This document shows, piece by piece, positions 37,501-52,500 of a DNA stretch of 64,000 nucleotides. The position numbers and the translations under genes are program-made. Every line of letters begins with the position of its first letter. The stretch's first letter is position 1. Under the pieces are notes generated by a model. The model saw only the letters and a program-made list of their open reading frames with translations. It did no database searches and was not told the origin of the DNA. The stretch is from Opisthorchis felineus (taxonomy: Eukaryota; Platyhelminthes; Trematoda; Opisthorchiida; Opisthorchiidae), in contig SJOL01007149.1 in assembly GCA_004794785.1 (NCBI GenBank), positions 338,177-402,176 on the forward strand. Direction: 5' to 3'.

Positions 37501-40500
37501 TTGATGGCTGTCCGGGAAGCTTGTTGCAACTGGGAGGCACTGGGAATCCCGTGGGTCGTGCTTTGAACACGTATCACAAAACCATTCAGAACAGTATAGC
37601 TAGTACACTGAAAAAGACGCGTCATCACCTTCATTGACAGCGATACACCAGTAATGGCGCACCAAAAGGAAAACTAAAAATCAAGGCCCTAGGGAACCAA
37701 CGTCACTTTCCGATGGTTTTCAAAGTTGAGGACAGTCATGATGAATTCCACCAGAGTATTGTGTGCAAGAAAACTACACCAATTCCTTCAAAGGTGCGCA
37801 TTACAAAATTCCAGGAACGCAAAGGATGGCTCTGGTTTGAAACGAAAGGTATCCTCGAGACATCCATAATGTGGGTACAGTGATACTGAAATCCGTATTC
37901 AGAAAGGTAAGGAACGGAAAGTTGCGCCACAACAATACGTGAATGAATTTCGTAAAATTCTTTGTACGATACCAGCAGCCTGAAAAAATTCATTCTTCCA
38001 ATCCCGACAAAGCCCGAAAACATCATTCTTGTTTGTCTCATTAGACTGTGAAAAGACAGCACGAGAAATAAAGTGGTAACGAAGGACCCTAAAGCTATGT
38101 AATTCTTTTACTTCGAGGAACCACGGATGATAAAAAGTACCACTCTCCATAATTAGTAAACGTAAGTCCCCATGAGGCGTGAAGGATGTCAATTTAGCAC
38201 ATTCCAGCACAACCGGAATGCATGAAAGCCAACATTTTACTTCATCAGGAGACGGATGAGATTGAAATAGACTTCAATGAACCAATTTCTAGTAGGATAT
38301 ATCAAATCAATTCGATTCAATTCACTAGCTATGGACCGTGCAACACAGGCACACTGGCTCCAGCTGCTACAGTATCAATCACCTGAAAGTGGGAGAGTGA
38401 GGGACATACAGCCGAGCCTTGGAGGCGATGGCTTCTTTAGTTAGTTCCGGAACTAAATAGCTACGCACTGAAGCCGATAAGCTTTATTTATTAAGGTCAA
38501 AATATTTTTAAAACCAAAGAGTCCGGTGCTGCTCAAAAGGCACCTGCTGTGTAGCCGCATCAGGAGTCGGACAGTAATGCCTTACTTCCTGCGTCTTTGG
38601 GCCAGGCCGGCCCCCTGTAGCCAAGTGCGTCAGACTATTGCCTCCGGGTAGGGTCCTCCAAGAAAACCGTAACAACCGCTGCCACGTGATTCAGACTTAA
38701 GTCAGAGGCCAGCGGAAGGGTCGTGGAACATAACCCTACATGCTCGCAGTGCCTTGTGGATCAGACTTTTGAGTCAAAGGATCAAAGTGGGGTGCCTCCA
38801 CCCTTTTTCGGCTTGGGCAATCGAGAAGTATCATTCACCCTTGCAGCTCTCCGCTCACCGGCCATGCCGCACATCTCATCCCCACCTATCGGACGATACA
38901 GTGCGATCAACCCATCTACCAGTCCCCTGGCCACCGTTCCGTATCCAAACCGTCGCCCTGAGAGATAAACCAAAATAATCACATACTAATCTCAAAAGAT
39001 CTGATCAATGTTGCAGCCCTCAATGTCCATACTCTATGTCAAATTGGGCAACAGGTATCTCTTTCTAAAACCTTGCTTTCGCTCTCTGTCGATGTATGTT
39101 TTGTCTCCGAAACACGTATACAAGACCCCACTTCGGTCGTGCATCTCAAGCAGCTTAGAACGAGCTCAGATGTTCCACATTTCACTCTTCGGGTATCTGG
39201 TGATCCTGATGCAATGGCTCATGATAACTACGGTGTGGAGGTTACACACATCCCGAGGACTGAAAGCGCTTCACTAAACTGAACAGTCATCTTTATGCCG
39301 TGCGGTTGTCTGGCTCAATTGAGATCAATGTACGTCGATGCAGTAAACGGTGCTTATTTGTCGTATCAGCATACACCCAACAGACTGCAGTTCTGAGACT
39401 GAGAAAGACGAGTTTTATCAAGATCTATCACGACTGCTTCGGTCGGCAAAAAGGACGGATATATTAATCCTGGCGGGTGATATGAATGCCCAACTTGGAC
39501 GACCAAGCCCGGAGGGAGCACAATTAGGTGGTGTATTTGGAGTCGACGTGCAGCGTACGGATAATGGGGAACGATTGTTTCAGTTGTGTGCAGATTATCG
39601 TCTGTTCCTGGCCAGTGCGAACTTCCAGTACAAACGCTCACATGTGCATGCCCAGAATATGGAGAAGGCTTTCACTTCAGGCATAGGAATACACTAAACT
39701 TTGGTCGCTGTTTTCCGGACTGAGTGGAAGTGAGCGTTCTGTGGAGAAAAAATAAATGCTTCTCTGATCGGGAAGGAAGACAATAATGAGAGTAAGAAAG
39801 CCGTGTTGCAAAATGACGCAAGTAATGGACTCAGCCTCTTAAAAAGCTTGTCTCGTAAGAACGGTACTGTCGAACGAAATTTCATCTTCAGGACCTTCAT
39901 CAACTAGCCCAAACGAACAAGGCAATTGGTGAACTCAGTCGTTCTTCGTAAAACAATTGCACACAATGAATATTACATTATATGTTGTTAATAAGTCGCT
40001 GATTGGTCCGTTCCATTCGGCATATTTACGAATGTACAGGGGTCACGAATGTATTCACTGATACGGTTTACTTGTCCTAATTTTGTCCCATCATTGGATT
40101 CCCACTGCAACACCATGTGAACACAAATTTAAGACTGTAACCGAAGAGGTCTGCGTGGTTCCAGATGACTGTCATGGAAGCAGTATGACACGAAATCCAT
40201 GGACATTTCGAAACAAGTGGACTAATTTCAATAAAACCGCTTTGGGTCGCTTTGATAACATGAAGCAGTGCACAAATTCGGCACATCACATAATCTCGCA
40301 TCCGACTGGCCTCTACCTCAGGCCTCAGTTCGTTCAGTCAGTATTTCAGCTGCATACCATGTATCGAAATAGTGGTCCCACCCAGGACAAGGAGAACAAG
40401 GGAACGACGGCCATTTGTTGCTGGCAATGGCCAAACCAGTTCAGTCATTGACCTCCAACTCCACCAGCTCCGATTTTCTGAAATGTGCCGACGGTAGGTG

Positions 40501-43500
40501 GATCATTGTGTATCGACCGTCAACACTTCGTATTCGCACCATTCGTTTCATAATGGACTGCTATTCAGCATGTGGCAATTCAATCAGATTTATGAAATAC
40601 GGCGCAGTGTGTATGCTGCACATAGATGTCACCATGCACGGCAAGCCCAACTCTTTTGCATGCTGGCTTAGTAAAGAAACGCTGCTGTGAATACCTGGAC
40701 GAATGATTTCGTTATAGTACGCAGAAGTCCCATCAGATGATTATCATACTGAGTCAACTGACATGGTAGATATGTTGAACACTTTGTTAGGTTTGGAGTT
40801 TCTAAAACTTATGGGCCAGCCAGATGAGTCAATCGATTGAAGAGCTTAGCCTTGTTCGGCAGAATTTTGTGTTGCAAACCAGACGGATCAAACCATACAA
40901 GCGGAAACTCAGACAGTTGACATCACACGCCATTCTGCACATAGCCACGTGTGGAACAAACTGAGCGCGTTTTAGACTGTTTAGACCTGAAGATATAAGT
41001 CCTCAGGCAAACAGGCCATGCCCGCTGAACAAGATGAAGTAAAACTGAACATTTAGAGCGAACACTGTGTGTGCCGGATGGACCTACTCGCAAACAGCAT
41101 CAAAGTCAGACTCCTGTGGCTAGTTGGGTTGAAATACTACGCATCGTAGTCAGAATTGCTATTGCAATCAGTGAACAAACCAACGACCATCGTCGTCAGA
41201 ATTATTGGATTTCGGTAGTCACAGAAAATCAGTTCCAGGAGCACCACAAGCATAGCACACTGGAAAGTTCTGTGATGGGCCAAACACTTCATACGTATAA
41301 CATTACGCCAGGAGAGTGAAAGATTACTGGAACTCCTTTTTTGTTGCGGCTGTGTTTGAAACGAAACCATCCAATCAGGTCCTTATCCATTACGCAGGCG
41401 TTTGACTAGTCAGTACAAAAACTGAAAAGTTGTACCAAAAACTATGTGCTTATATTCAACATTCTGTCAAACGAAATATGTGTGGTTAAATACGGAAAGT
41501 TTTCCTCTGTGTTCCGAAATCTATCATGTTTGTGTGTTACGGATATTAAAAAAGGGACGACTGGCGAATGCTTCAAAGAATAAAGAAATTTTTAAAGTTC
41601 ACGAGTCGAAAAAACTAGAATTCACGGCCGCAAACGGTATGAAATCAAAACGTATTTCGCTGGTGGTTGACCTGATAAGGCGTAAACTGTGGAACGCACT
41701 GGAAGACGTCGCCGCACATGTGTTGGTCCGGGCTTAGATAAAACTCATTATGAAGTTATCTGTGAGAAAATCTCGAGTCAAAAATTCGCAAAACCCCTAC
41801 ACAACACCTCAACACATCATTACATGACCACCCAATTTAACCGTATTGTCGTCTGACAACGACAGGACTACACTGAAAGGTAGCAAAAAACAAACGAACA
41901 ACTTTGAATCTCAATGAAGATCCCTTGTGAATCCTCCGGTTTTATGAGGACTGCGAACTACTCTTCCTCAAGCATGTAATTAAACGGCTCCCATGCCTCA
42001 TTCGTGATGCCCCGTGACCGAAAACCTACTTTTCGAAAGACGAACACTACAGCGCCACTTTGAAGTCAAACGAGTTGAGGCGGGTGGGAACGGACATTCG
42101 TGTGACTTCGTTGATCTGCGCCAACCAGTAGCTTGTAAACCAGAGCCGTCTCAAACTATTGTACTGGTCATGTGATTCCCCCGCTCGGTGTTGCCAGGTT
42201 CTTGCGTTTTGTGGGTATTAGCTGACACTGCCACAGGGTCAGTAGACCGATACACCAATAGAGCGCTTCGTGATGATTGTTAAACTAGGCTGAGATGGGC
42301 CTAGGTGGGTCTAGAAGACATTCAATCTATCCAGACCAAGCAGCGGATTCACGTTTGGTTCACCGTACCCAGATTTCAGGCTGGCAGCCCATGTGTTCTA
42401 TTCACAACACTCACTGGGACAGTTTATCTTCAGTTTTGGCACCGTTATTCTGGTACGTCCACATCAAAGAGAAAAAGTCCTGGACTCCGGTTTCATCCGC
42501 AGTGTACCCTTGATTGTGCCGGGTTTGAACTCCGGATATCTGACACACGAGGCGGGCTTTTTATTCACTACTCCACCAGAGCACGCTGGGCACCTCTGAA
42601 TTATCATGTTTGAGCAGGCAGACGTGACCACTCTTGAGGTATGTCACTGGTTTGTCTAAGCGTGGTTCTGCCACGTAGCTCATAGGAACCTCAAGACAGG
42701 CAGGGTGTTAAGGTCCAGGTAACAGTGTACGACGATAACTGACAGCAGCCTTTTTCACCGCAATTTTTATCTTGCTTTTCGTTGAATACACGTGGTCGAT
42801 GCAAAGATTTGGCCTACTGTGGTCAGACATCAGCCAGTATGAGATAAAAAATCAGGGTTTTAGCGTGCGGTTTATCCAGCCACACACAAAAGGGTTGTAC
42901 CTAGGACACAAGACAGTAGTATGATTTCAGTAAAAAGTGTACAGTTGAGTAGTTATTGTCCTGTTTTGCCCAAGTGTACAGTCACGTGGCTCAAATAATC
43001 CTGCCAATCGACAAATCGATCGTCCGGTTAACGGCTCCCAGATCGATGACGAGTGAACAAACGCAGTGTTCCGAGCCAGTGTGTTGTTTTATGGGCCTCC
43101 CAGAAGTAGTACTAACATGGACAAATGCGTAATAACCTGCAGACTAAGCGAAAAGGAACATCATACGGCATAACATGCATCTCACATCGTGTTTCTTCGA
43201 GGAAGAAATACAGGAAATTTCAAGCAGTTATTGTTATTTTAGTTATTTTATTTATTGTTATTTTGAGCGCACTTGAGCCATTTAAGTCAGAGCCTGTCAG
43301 ATACACACACATACACATACATATGCATGCAAACATGCTTTTCCTCTCTGTCCTTAGAACATGTCATCCCTGTGAAATGCACATGGTGGAGAAGGGTGTT
43401 CGCCCAACAAGTCGCAAGGTTATCTTATAGACTGCTGCAGTTTGACTTGATACGACACGATGAAAATTATCCGACGCCCGCTGCGGGTTTCGCTAGTTCG

Positions 43501-46500
43501 GGACTCACTGGATGGACACACACCACACATCTCTGTCAACCTCGTTTTAGCACTTAGACATCAAATTGAATGTATGTTAAACACGTATTCGCACATTAAG
43601 GTTAGCGAAAATGAGCCCCGAACGAACCTCGTGTTTACGATATTTATCAACGAACATGCTGTAAAAAGGCGGTCTTGTGTTTAATTTCGGCCTATATTCA
43701 GGATATCGAAGTATGTTCCATTAGAACGATATCATTTATAGGGCCGATGGAAACCCACTACCAATTTCGCCCCTTGTGGATTTACCAAACTCACTTCGTA
43801 GTCGAACACCAAACGACTGGCTACCTGAGGGATTAAACTGAGCTTCATTCGGGTCTTCCGTTAAAGCCATCCTGATTGCCAACTGGGGACTTAACTCCAA
43901 ATATGTTCTTATTTTCTGCTTTGAAGAGGGGCGATTGTGGATAAACTAAGAATCCTGCCATACGAAAACGAAGTAGACCCAGACAATGTGTCAAAATACG
44001 AGTAGCTCGAATGCGCTTATTGACGGTTGATCAGGGGGCTCTTAATCTGTTCGATAACTCGAGTACTATTGGACAGGTGTTGGACTGCTGAATACCAGAG
44101 TCAGGATATGGTCTACCATAACTTTGTACAACTTAGACAAGTTGCATGAACACATTCGGGACAACTTCCCGGAGCAAACGTAACCGACATATCAACACAA
44201 CTAGCCTAATAAGAACACTTTAGTTTAGGGGTTTATCCAAACCTATCTATCCAAGTCTCATCAAAGCTCTATTTCAGCTGCTGGCCGTGTAGCAAGCAGT
44301 CCGTCAAACCAAAATAAGCATCACTAATCGCGTGCATGTAAAATAATGATCGGAAGTTTGACCCTGAGATCCAGAGTCAATTTTTCCACAGCACTTGGCA
44401 GTGCTGTTAACGGTGGTGGCAGTGGTGGTTAACGTATAGGTGAGATAAGTAGTGACAAGAGCAGAAGAAAACTATTGGCCAAAGTGTTACGACTAGACCT
44501 CGAGACATCGAGGTGGTTACGGCGCGAACTTAGTGACCAGAAGGTCTGGGGTTCGAACCCAGTACAGACATCGCAACTGCTCATATATGAGTTTGGGAAA
44601 CATGACAGTATCTCACCCCTCCTGCTCCCTTCGGGTGGCATGCCAGCTGGGCACAGAAAGTGTTACAGCTGAACGACGACGACGACGGGAGCTGGAAAGG
44701 ACCAAATGGGTAAGAATGGAAATACCCCACCTGGAAAGGCTATGCGCTTGGTGACACGTTTCGGAGTGATAGACGTCCAAAATTAGGAACAAGGCCGGCG
44801 ACAGCCCCAAACACAGTGATTAGGAGTCCAAAGGAACCCTCGGCACCTGAACGCCGATGGCATTCCACTCAAAGCAGACACATATAAGTCCAATACGGTA
44901 GCCAGGAAATGCATTCTCTTAAGGGTTGTGTGGTTTCACCTATCCAAAACCAAATGTTCCGTTCTCCACAAAGTGCGCGCATTGTTGGCTAGAAACAGAT
45001 TACCAGACAATAATCGCACCATACACCATCAAATTCTAGTATAAGTCCAACAAGCAACAGAGTTGTATGAATGTTAAATCAATAGTTGTTAGACCAAGAT
45101 ACCGCGCATTCATATGAAGCATGTCATACAAAGAAGACACATAGACATCGTTCTCAAAGATCACCTGATAGAGGTTTGCACCAATATGGAACCAAATCCT
45201 TCTATGGATTATACTTAAGAAACGTAGGTGCGTACTCAACTAATGAGCAAACCAGTACCATGGTGGCTCAATCGGACTCAAAAGGAGACATCGTTAGGAA
45301 ATTTCAACGAACGTCATCCCAGTTTTCAAAAGGGGCGCAACAAAGTCATGTGAAAACCATCGTGGTATCAGCCTAGTATCTGTAGCATCAAAGGTGCTCT
45401 CTGGCATTATTTTGCGTAGGCTGATCGATTATCGGGAGAGACAGATTCGTGAAAATCAAGCTGCGTTTCGCCCTGGTTGAGGGTGCATCGACCATATCTT
45501 TACATTGAGACAAATTCTTGGACAGCGCCACTCCTTCATACGTCCCACGTTGGTCGTTTTTCTTGATCTGAAAGCCGACTTTGATTCTGCCGATCGTCAG
45601 AAACTTTGGCAGTGTCTGGCGATCAAAAGTGTCCCTTCCAAATTTATATCCTTTATGAGGGCACTGTATGCGAACTCCTGTGGGCGCGTACGAGTATACG
45701 GCAAACTTCCACCTGAGTTCACCACGTTCAGTGGGGTAAGGCAAGGCTGTCCTCTTTCACCTTTCCTCTTCAACCTTGTTATTGATAGGCTGCTTGAAAT
45801 TTCTCTGCCTGCCTCTGAAACCTCGGGAGTCGAAATACTCCCGGGACGTTCTTTCACAGACATTGAGTATGCGGACGATATTGCTCTCCTTGGTTCACAT
45901 CCCTCAAAAATGCAAACGATTTTAAATAACCTAAATAACTCTGCCGAACGGTTTGGGATGCGCTTCACTCCTGCAGTGTAAAGTGCTCCCACAAGACTCG
46001 GTGGGATCCAGTTCCTACGCTTGAAGACAAGCCAGTCGACGTGGTAGATAAATTTGCTTACCTGGGCAGCTGTATAAGTTCCGGTGAACTGGCTGGAGAT
46101 GAGATTATTTCTCGAATCAGAAAGGCCACGGCAGCTTTTGCTAACCTCCGACACCTATGGCGCCGACGCGCCGTCAGTTTGTCTGTCGAGGGCAGAGTTT
46201 GCACTGCGGTGGCGTAATCCATACTGCTTTATGGATCAGAAACGTGGCCCCTACGCGCAGAGGACACACGGAAGATGTCTGTTTTTTATCATCGGTGTCT
46301 CCGAAGCATTTGTCAGGTCTGGTGAAAACATCGGATTAGTAATGCTGTCAGATAGTCCTAGGAAGAAGGTGTTCTCCCGCGATAGATGAATTACTCACGC
46401 CTCATAGGTTACGCTGGTTAGGTTATGTACTCCACATGCCAGAAAACCGTCAGCCTAGCAGAGCTCTTTTCGCCCATCCCTGTGCTGACTGGAAGCGACC

Positions 46501-49500
46501 GACAGGTGGACAGTGTATGCCCTAGCAACGAAGTATGAAAACACTAACCAGTAACCAGGGTCGACAACTGCCGCCTCCCTGGATGGAGACCCCGGGACTA
46601 AACTCACCAATGGTTAATGACACTGGCACAAATGGCCCAATCACGCAGCCGATGGCGCCCGTGCATGAAAGCTATCGCCCTCAATGCGTATAGCTGCCCA
46701 GTTCTCGAACTAACTAAGCATGCCATCGCCTCCAACTTGACCGTATCTCCCGCACTCTCCAACTTTCCAGAGATCGAAACTGTAGCAGCTGGAACCAATG
46801 TGCCCATGGTACGCGGTTTATAGTTGATAAATTGATTGATTGATACCACTTTGAAGAACACATCAAATACCAGAGTGAGTAATGCAGACTTCACTAGGCG
46901 AAAAATAAGCGGTGACAGTTATTTCAGCAAACGCACGTTGTGGTGAAGTTCCCAAGAGACGCGTTGGTAGCGCAATAACTGGACAGGTAGGACTACCGTA
47001 TTCATCCATAGGCATTTACACTTTATTTGGTAACAGTAATCGCCCCTTCCCTGATAAAAACCCCTATCCGAGACAGCCAACGTTATCGTTTCCAATTAGT
47101 TTTCCTATGTTATACTACTAGGTTTGCCCTCATATAACGACCATCCGGTAACATGGGATTTGACCGGATATCTTGACTGTTCTTTTATGGGTAGTAAACT
47201 TCGGTAAATACCACAAGCCAGCTCGGGTTGTGTTACGCCGTTAAACTTGCGGAGATATAGGCAAGGACATACGGACAATTAGTGAGGCTGTGAAGTAAAT
47301 TAGGGGTGAGTGAGTCACTCTCCCTAGTGCGAGTTCCCAGACCAAGACATCTGATTTGGTCGCGCTAGAAGCAAGGAAAATTCAGATAGGCTGAAATTTG
47401 GAACGAATATAGGCTAGTTTGACTGATACATTCGTACCAGAAACGGAGTCAAGAGATGGTGGGCAGTATATATATATATATATATATATCCTGAACAGAT
47501 TATAGGACCGTCCATGTTTCCACCATATTGGATGGAATTGAATGATTTTCGACAAGTGGGTGGCAATTCCCATCGGAAATTCGAGCGCAGAATTAACAAG
47601 AATAGTACGCCAAACAGCTGGCGCAACAAAATTAAAAGATGAAAAATGGATGCGGTAAAATGATAGAACCTGTCCATCGTGCTTTCTTGTCACCAGAAAG
47701 TTCAATGATACTTTCCAGGTATTTCGCCTCAAAACTTTATGACTCTTCTAAACCATTACTGACCTGGGAGATGACAGTTTGACCGAGGCTTCTCCATTTC
47801 CGTTTCAGAGCACCCACTAACCCAAAATCGAGGTCAGAGAGGGTTGCTGGTATAGACCAAGGGGTCGCCAATAGGAATGGGGTAGAAACTACATGTTGAC
47901 CCGTCTAAAACGTTCACGAGAGTGAACACAGAACAGGCATTATAGGAGTTTTGAGGCTGAACGCCTGGAAAATAATATCTAAATCCCTCTTGATGAGACA
48001 GCACGATGTGGTGGTTCTATACTTCTGTTGCATCCATTTGTGTTCCCAGGTGTTTCCATGCTAATTGCCCTCGTAAATTCTTAGTTCGATTCCGGTGGGC
48101 TCTGCCACCAACTGATAAGAAAATTCCTCTCACTGAAAATGAAGTCTATTCGATTGGTAACGAAACGTTTGCTAGCCCATTGTCAAGCTTGGTGGACTGA
48201 GAACAAACGCATAGGAAGCGCCACTGTTTCAACATATTACCAACTACTGAAAGACCCATTTGTGGATGTTTTATACAGTAGAAGGGTGTCCAAAGTTGAA
48301 CACAGAAATGGACTCCAGGAAGGCCGCAGAAATAAGATGCTAATTTCACATATTGCAGTGAAGTGATACACTACAATCAAAATAGATTCACGCCCCTTAG
48401 ATCGCGTATACCGGCTGCCATTCGAAACAACTGTGACACAGGATAAAAAGTAGAAAATATCAGCTGTCAAATCCGTACTCATCGGCCTGGACGACATAAT
48501 ACACAATCAAGAGATCATTTAGGAACCTAGAATAGCCCAACCACCTCAAAATTGGAGAGTCTGGACAATTTCAACAAGCAAGACACTTTGAAACGGTAGC
48601 ATATCGAGACTTCAGATGTCGGAGAAGTATGATCGTCCGTCCCCCAATATTTGGATAATTTCTCATTAGTTACGAATAGGACACGTTCAAAACCCACAAG
48701 CCCTAACAAGCAGGACTATAATGGTCTACGATAGGCACAGGGAATGGAGCATTGAGCCCGTCTGATCACAAAAGTGAATAATACGGCAGGGGATAATCAC
48801 CAAGAGAAGTAGGGAGCTGAGATGGGCAAATAAATGGGGTAGGATGTAATGAAATGGACACCACGGATGTGAATGAATCGACAACAGATTGCACAAGATG
48901 CAAGCTATAATGTACAGAACGGAAAATCAGCAAGCGATATAGGTCCAAAAGTGGGTGAAATGGGTTATCATGCTTTAGTAAACCAACTGCATGGTGACTG
49001 TAGTTACAAGAATACATATACAGCGGCATTAGTGTTTTCCGATGACAGTGTGGGTGAGCTTACCATAGTAATCCTTCGGACGGTCTAGTAGTTGTTGTAT
49101 GAAGGGCAAAGCATGACAGGAGAGAGAGAGAGGAGAATGGACTGGTTCGAAGGAAACTGGAATATGAGGATTTTCCGACCCCAATCCAGCCACAAACCTT
49201 CTACCCCACTTTGGGTGGTGCAGAGGCATAACCCTATTTTATGTGCGAATGGTACGACAGTCATGCGAAAAGTTTAGGGTCCAGTAAATCGGTAGCTATA
49301 GATAGTGCGGTTGCAAAACATCATTACCTCCTTACAGCACGGGCCTTGAAATCACGCAAACCATTTCTCTTCTGTTAGGGTGACCTGTTTACACCCGTAG
49401 AATGACTAGCAACGGTTGGTGAAACAAAACGTCAATCTGTGGAAGCTGTGACCGGGTTTTATGAATCCAGGTGAGACATTCACGCCAATTCCAGATGAAT

Positions 49501-52500
49501 GTGGATAGGACAGCTACACACCAGTGTTCGTTGCCAGTGTATTGTTGAGAAGGGTGACCAAAGTATACGGAGACACTGCTCAGCTGACAACCCTCTGGAG
49601 GCAGCTAACTTTGTTCGAAAGATATGACCAAAGAATGTAGGCCATCCTTCCACGATGCCCAACGACTTTCCGTCCGCACGCCTACCGACGAAGCCCAAGC
49701 GAGGGAGTTTAACGCATTAGTGATGTGATCTCCACTTCCGAACTGCACTGATAACTTAATGCCCTATAAGCCAAGCACTGATAGGTTGGTAGGGGGTTTT
49801 GTCAACCCTCTGAACCGAGACACGCAACTAATTTTCTGTCAGCTCAGTTATTTCATCGCACATCAAACAACCACCGCTTGGGCAAAACACTTCCAACACG
49901 AGCAGCTAGTAAACCGAACTTTGTCAGCAAATGACATGTGCGTATGACATGTGAGTATTTCGAGAGACACTATACAAGACTAGGTCAAACACCCATTCTC
50001 GACGACAGTGGGGCTTGCGAACGTTAAGCAACACAGATCAAGCAACAAATGGGTCGCTGATGTTCCTACCTTGATGTCAATTACGCTCAAACGAATTAGG
50101 CTATGTTAGGGGGTCGCATAAAATTGACAACTCTAAATGGAGAGAAGTTCTGAATTAAACACATACGGTACTCAAAGTTGTGAAGTGTACTTAGGTACCT
50201 AGTGACACTCCAAGAGTTTCATGGGATAGATAAAAACCCGTCTCGCGCAATCATCTTGATGTACCGTTTGTACCAACAACCTGCTTACTCGACTAGAAGA
50301 CTGCTTCCCGAGGCAGTGGGTTAGTGCAGATCGGTTTTACCACCTTCAGCTACTGTAAAGCATTCAGTTCATATTTTGTCCATATACGAGATGACCCAGA
50401 CGGAGTCTAACAGTTGAAGTTGGTTACACGTGCCCATAACAACCGAGAATTCTCGAGCACACAACTGTGGCAACTAGGGTAAGCCGTTTGTCACGTGGAA
50501 CGGACTTCGAATCCGAGGCACGGTAAATTTGCGTGTTGTCACGACGGTCACAGGTTCAACACACCATGCTATCTGTAACCAATGCGCCACCATAGAATTC
50601 TGACCAATAATCCAATACGAAAAGCTTAAAGTTGCACACACATATCCGCAATGTGGCTCGCTGGTACTTGCTCTATAGCCTCCTGTGTTTTGTGACATCA
50701 ACCGGTTGTGGTAAACAGAACAACCCCACATCAGCAAAGAATTTGGGAAACAAGGCACAAGCCACCGATCCCGCGTTTCTCTCATTATGAGGAACGGTAG
50801 GTGGTTGCGTAGGGTGACGTAAGAGGTCGAACAAATATGAATTCGGACGCTGTGCCTTGCAACCAGATAGTGGAGTTGCTCATTGAGTTCATTTCCGGTT
50901 ATCAAGACAGCACAGTAATCGTTTGAGTCAGTCTCAGAAGGGTGGCGAATTTTTGAATTTAGCGGATGGCAGTTTGCATACACGACGCAAAATCATGTGA
51001 GTAGTGTCATATAAAAAAGTGACCACCCCGCTTTTGGTTACAAGTTCCGTCTCAAAACAGTAAAACTCAGCAGGCAAGCGAACTCCGCAAAGAGACTGCT
51101 GTGCGTCAACTATGAACATTCGAACCCGTTCAAGAGGAATATAAGCGAGGGTGAACTGAAATTGACCATACCTATTCAAACAGAACTGGAACAGACATAA
51201 AGAGTCCAGATTCTTTTCATACGATATCTGGATTATCTAGATTTGTATTTGTATGTCTTCGTACGTTGATAGTACCTTCATCCTAGTGTTCACACCACGG
51301 ATCGCGGAAATATCAAATCCATCACGAGTCTGGAAGTGTACGCACCCCGGAATGAGTGTAGTAAACTAGAACTAAGTCCCTTCCCCGTCCACTTTTATTA
51401 TTTTCTTCACAACATGGCTTTCAAATAAATCATGGTTGTACAGCGGCGAAGCATCATTATTGAACACTGATGTCATGCTGTCGATGACGATGATGATATG
51501 AGTTGTAAAGGCTGGAATACACCGAGCGATATAAACCCAAGAAGTGAATGTGCCCAGCTAACCACAAACCGACTGATAGAATCAGTGGTTTCAATATCAG
51601 ATTATGAGACCATAAACAAGGTGCCAAGAGCCAGGGGAAATTTGAACAGCCCAGATCCCTTAGGAACCCACCTGGAAACAAGAAAATAGCATCGGTTGCC
51701 TTAGCATGCTAACAACGCAACAGCAGATCTGAGGAACCTAAAGTAGCAATCAAACCGCAGTTAGTCACCAGAAATATATAGGGAAAGAACGCAACCACCA
51801 CGCGACCAAAGTACATGTCGCCCTCTTTAGGCTTTAGGTGCAATGTCCTGAGCTCCGTTTCGTTTCGTAGCTTTCGATGAATTCTAACCATTGCTAGCGG
51901 TAACATGATAATTCTGTGTTTCTTGCTGTTGCAAGATGTCAGGTATTGCGCATAGAAATGGATGGAGCTATTATAGAGGTGACAAGGTTCAGACTAGTCG
52001 AGAGGATCTTTCTTTGAATATATGTGATCTCCACAAAAACGATAAACGTTATCGGCTAAACAGCTAAACCGCAAGTAGTTCAGCTTCCAAAGCGAGCAAA
52101 AGCCGAGATTTGGTGAGCTGACTCCATCCGTGGCTTTCCGATTGCCTCTGTCAAGGAAAGGTTAGTCTAATGGTTCTTTTTGGTGTTGCGTAGAAGAGAG
52201 CCCATTTAGTTATTAGCCAGTAGGGAGCCAGACTGCCGAGAATGGTGGAAGTTGCAATTTTGTAACAGCCATTCTTAAAATTTACTCTGCGACCGTAAAC
52301 TTTCTGGGGATGCGACAGATACAGGCACTTTGCAATGCTCCGCCACCCATAGAAGACTGTGCTTGAAAAAGACAAGATGATTCCATAATTCTGCCACGAG
52401 GTTCGATTGAACGAATTCATTACTGAGCAGTAAAATGGATAAAAATATAATTTGCTGAAAGCAGATATATATTGTGCCACATAAGCGGTCTCAAACAGAA

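Larger units (their letters stand above)
46850..51290. other. Intronic stretch, mostly unassigned
   Basis: Apart from the TA repeat and a weak tRNA-like element near 50500-50590, no gene or repeat is recognised. The 169-codon minus-strand frame at 50474-50983 overlaps that tRNA-like region and has no family motif. Confidence 0.4.

Noticed and set aside
40083..41737. Series of plus-strand frames that might form a gene
   Set aside because: No motif, no consistent splice sites joining them in phase, and codon composition looks random.
45388..46154. Long minus-strand frames opposite the RTE polymerase (118 and 185 codons)
   Set aside because: They are antisense shadows of the plus-strand reverse transcriptase, whose catalytic motifs are clear.
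50474..50983. 169-codon minus-strand frame
   Set aside because: No family motif and it runs through a tRNA-like repeat head, so it is more likely a chance open frame.
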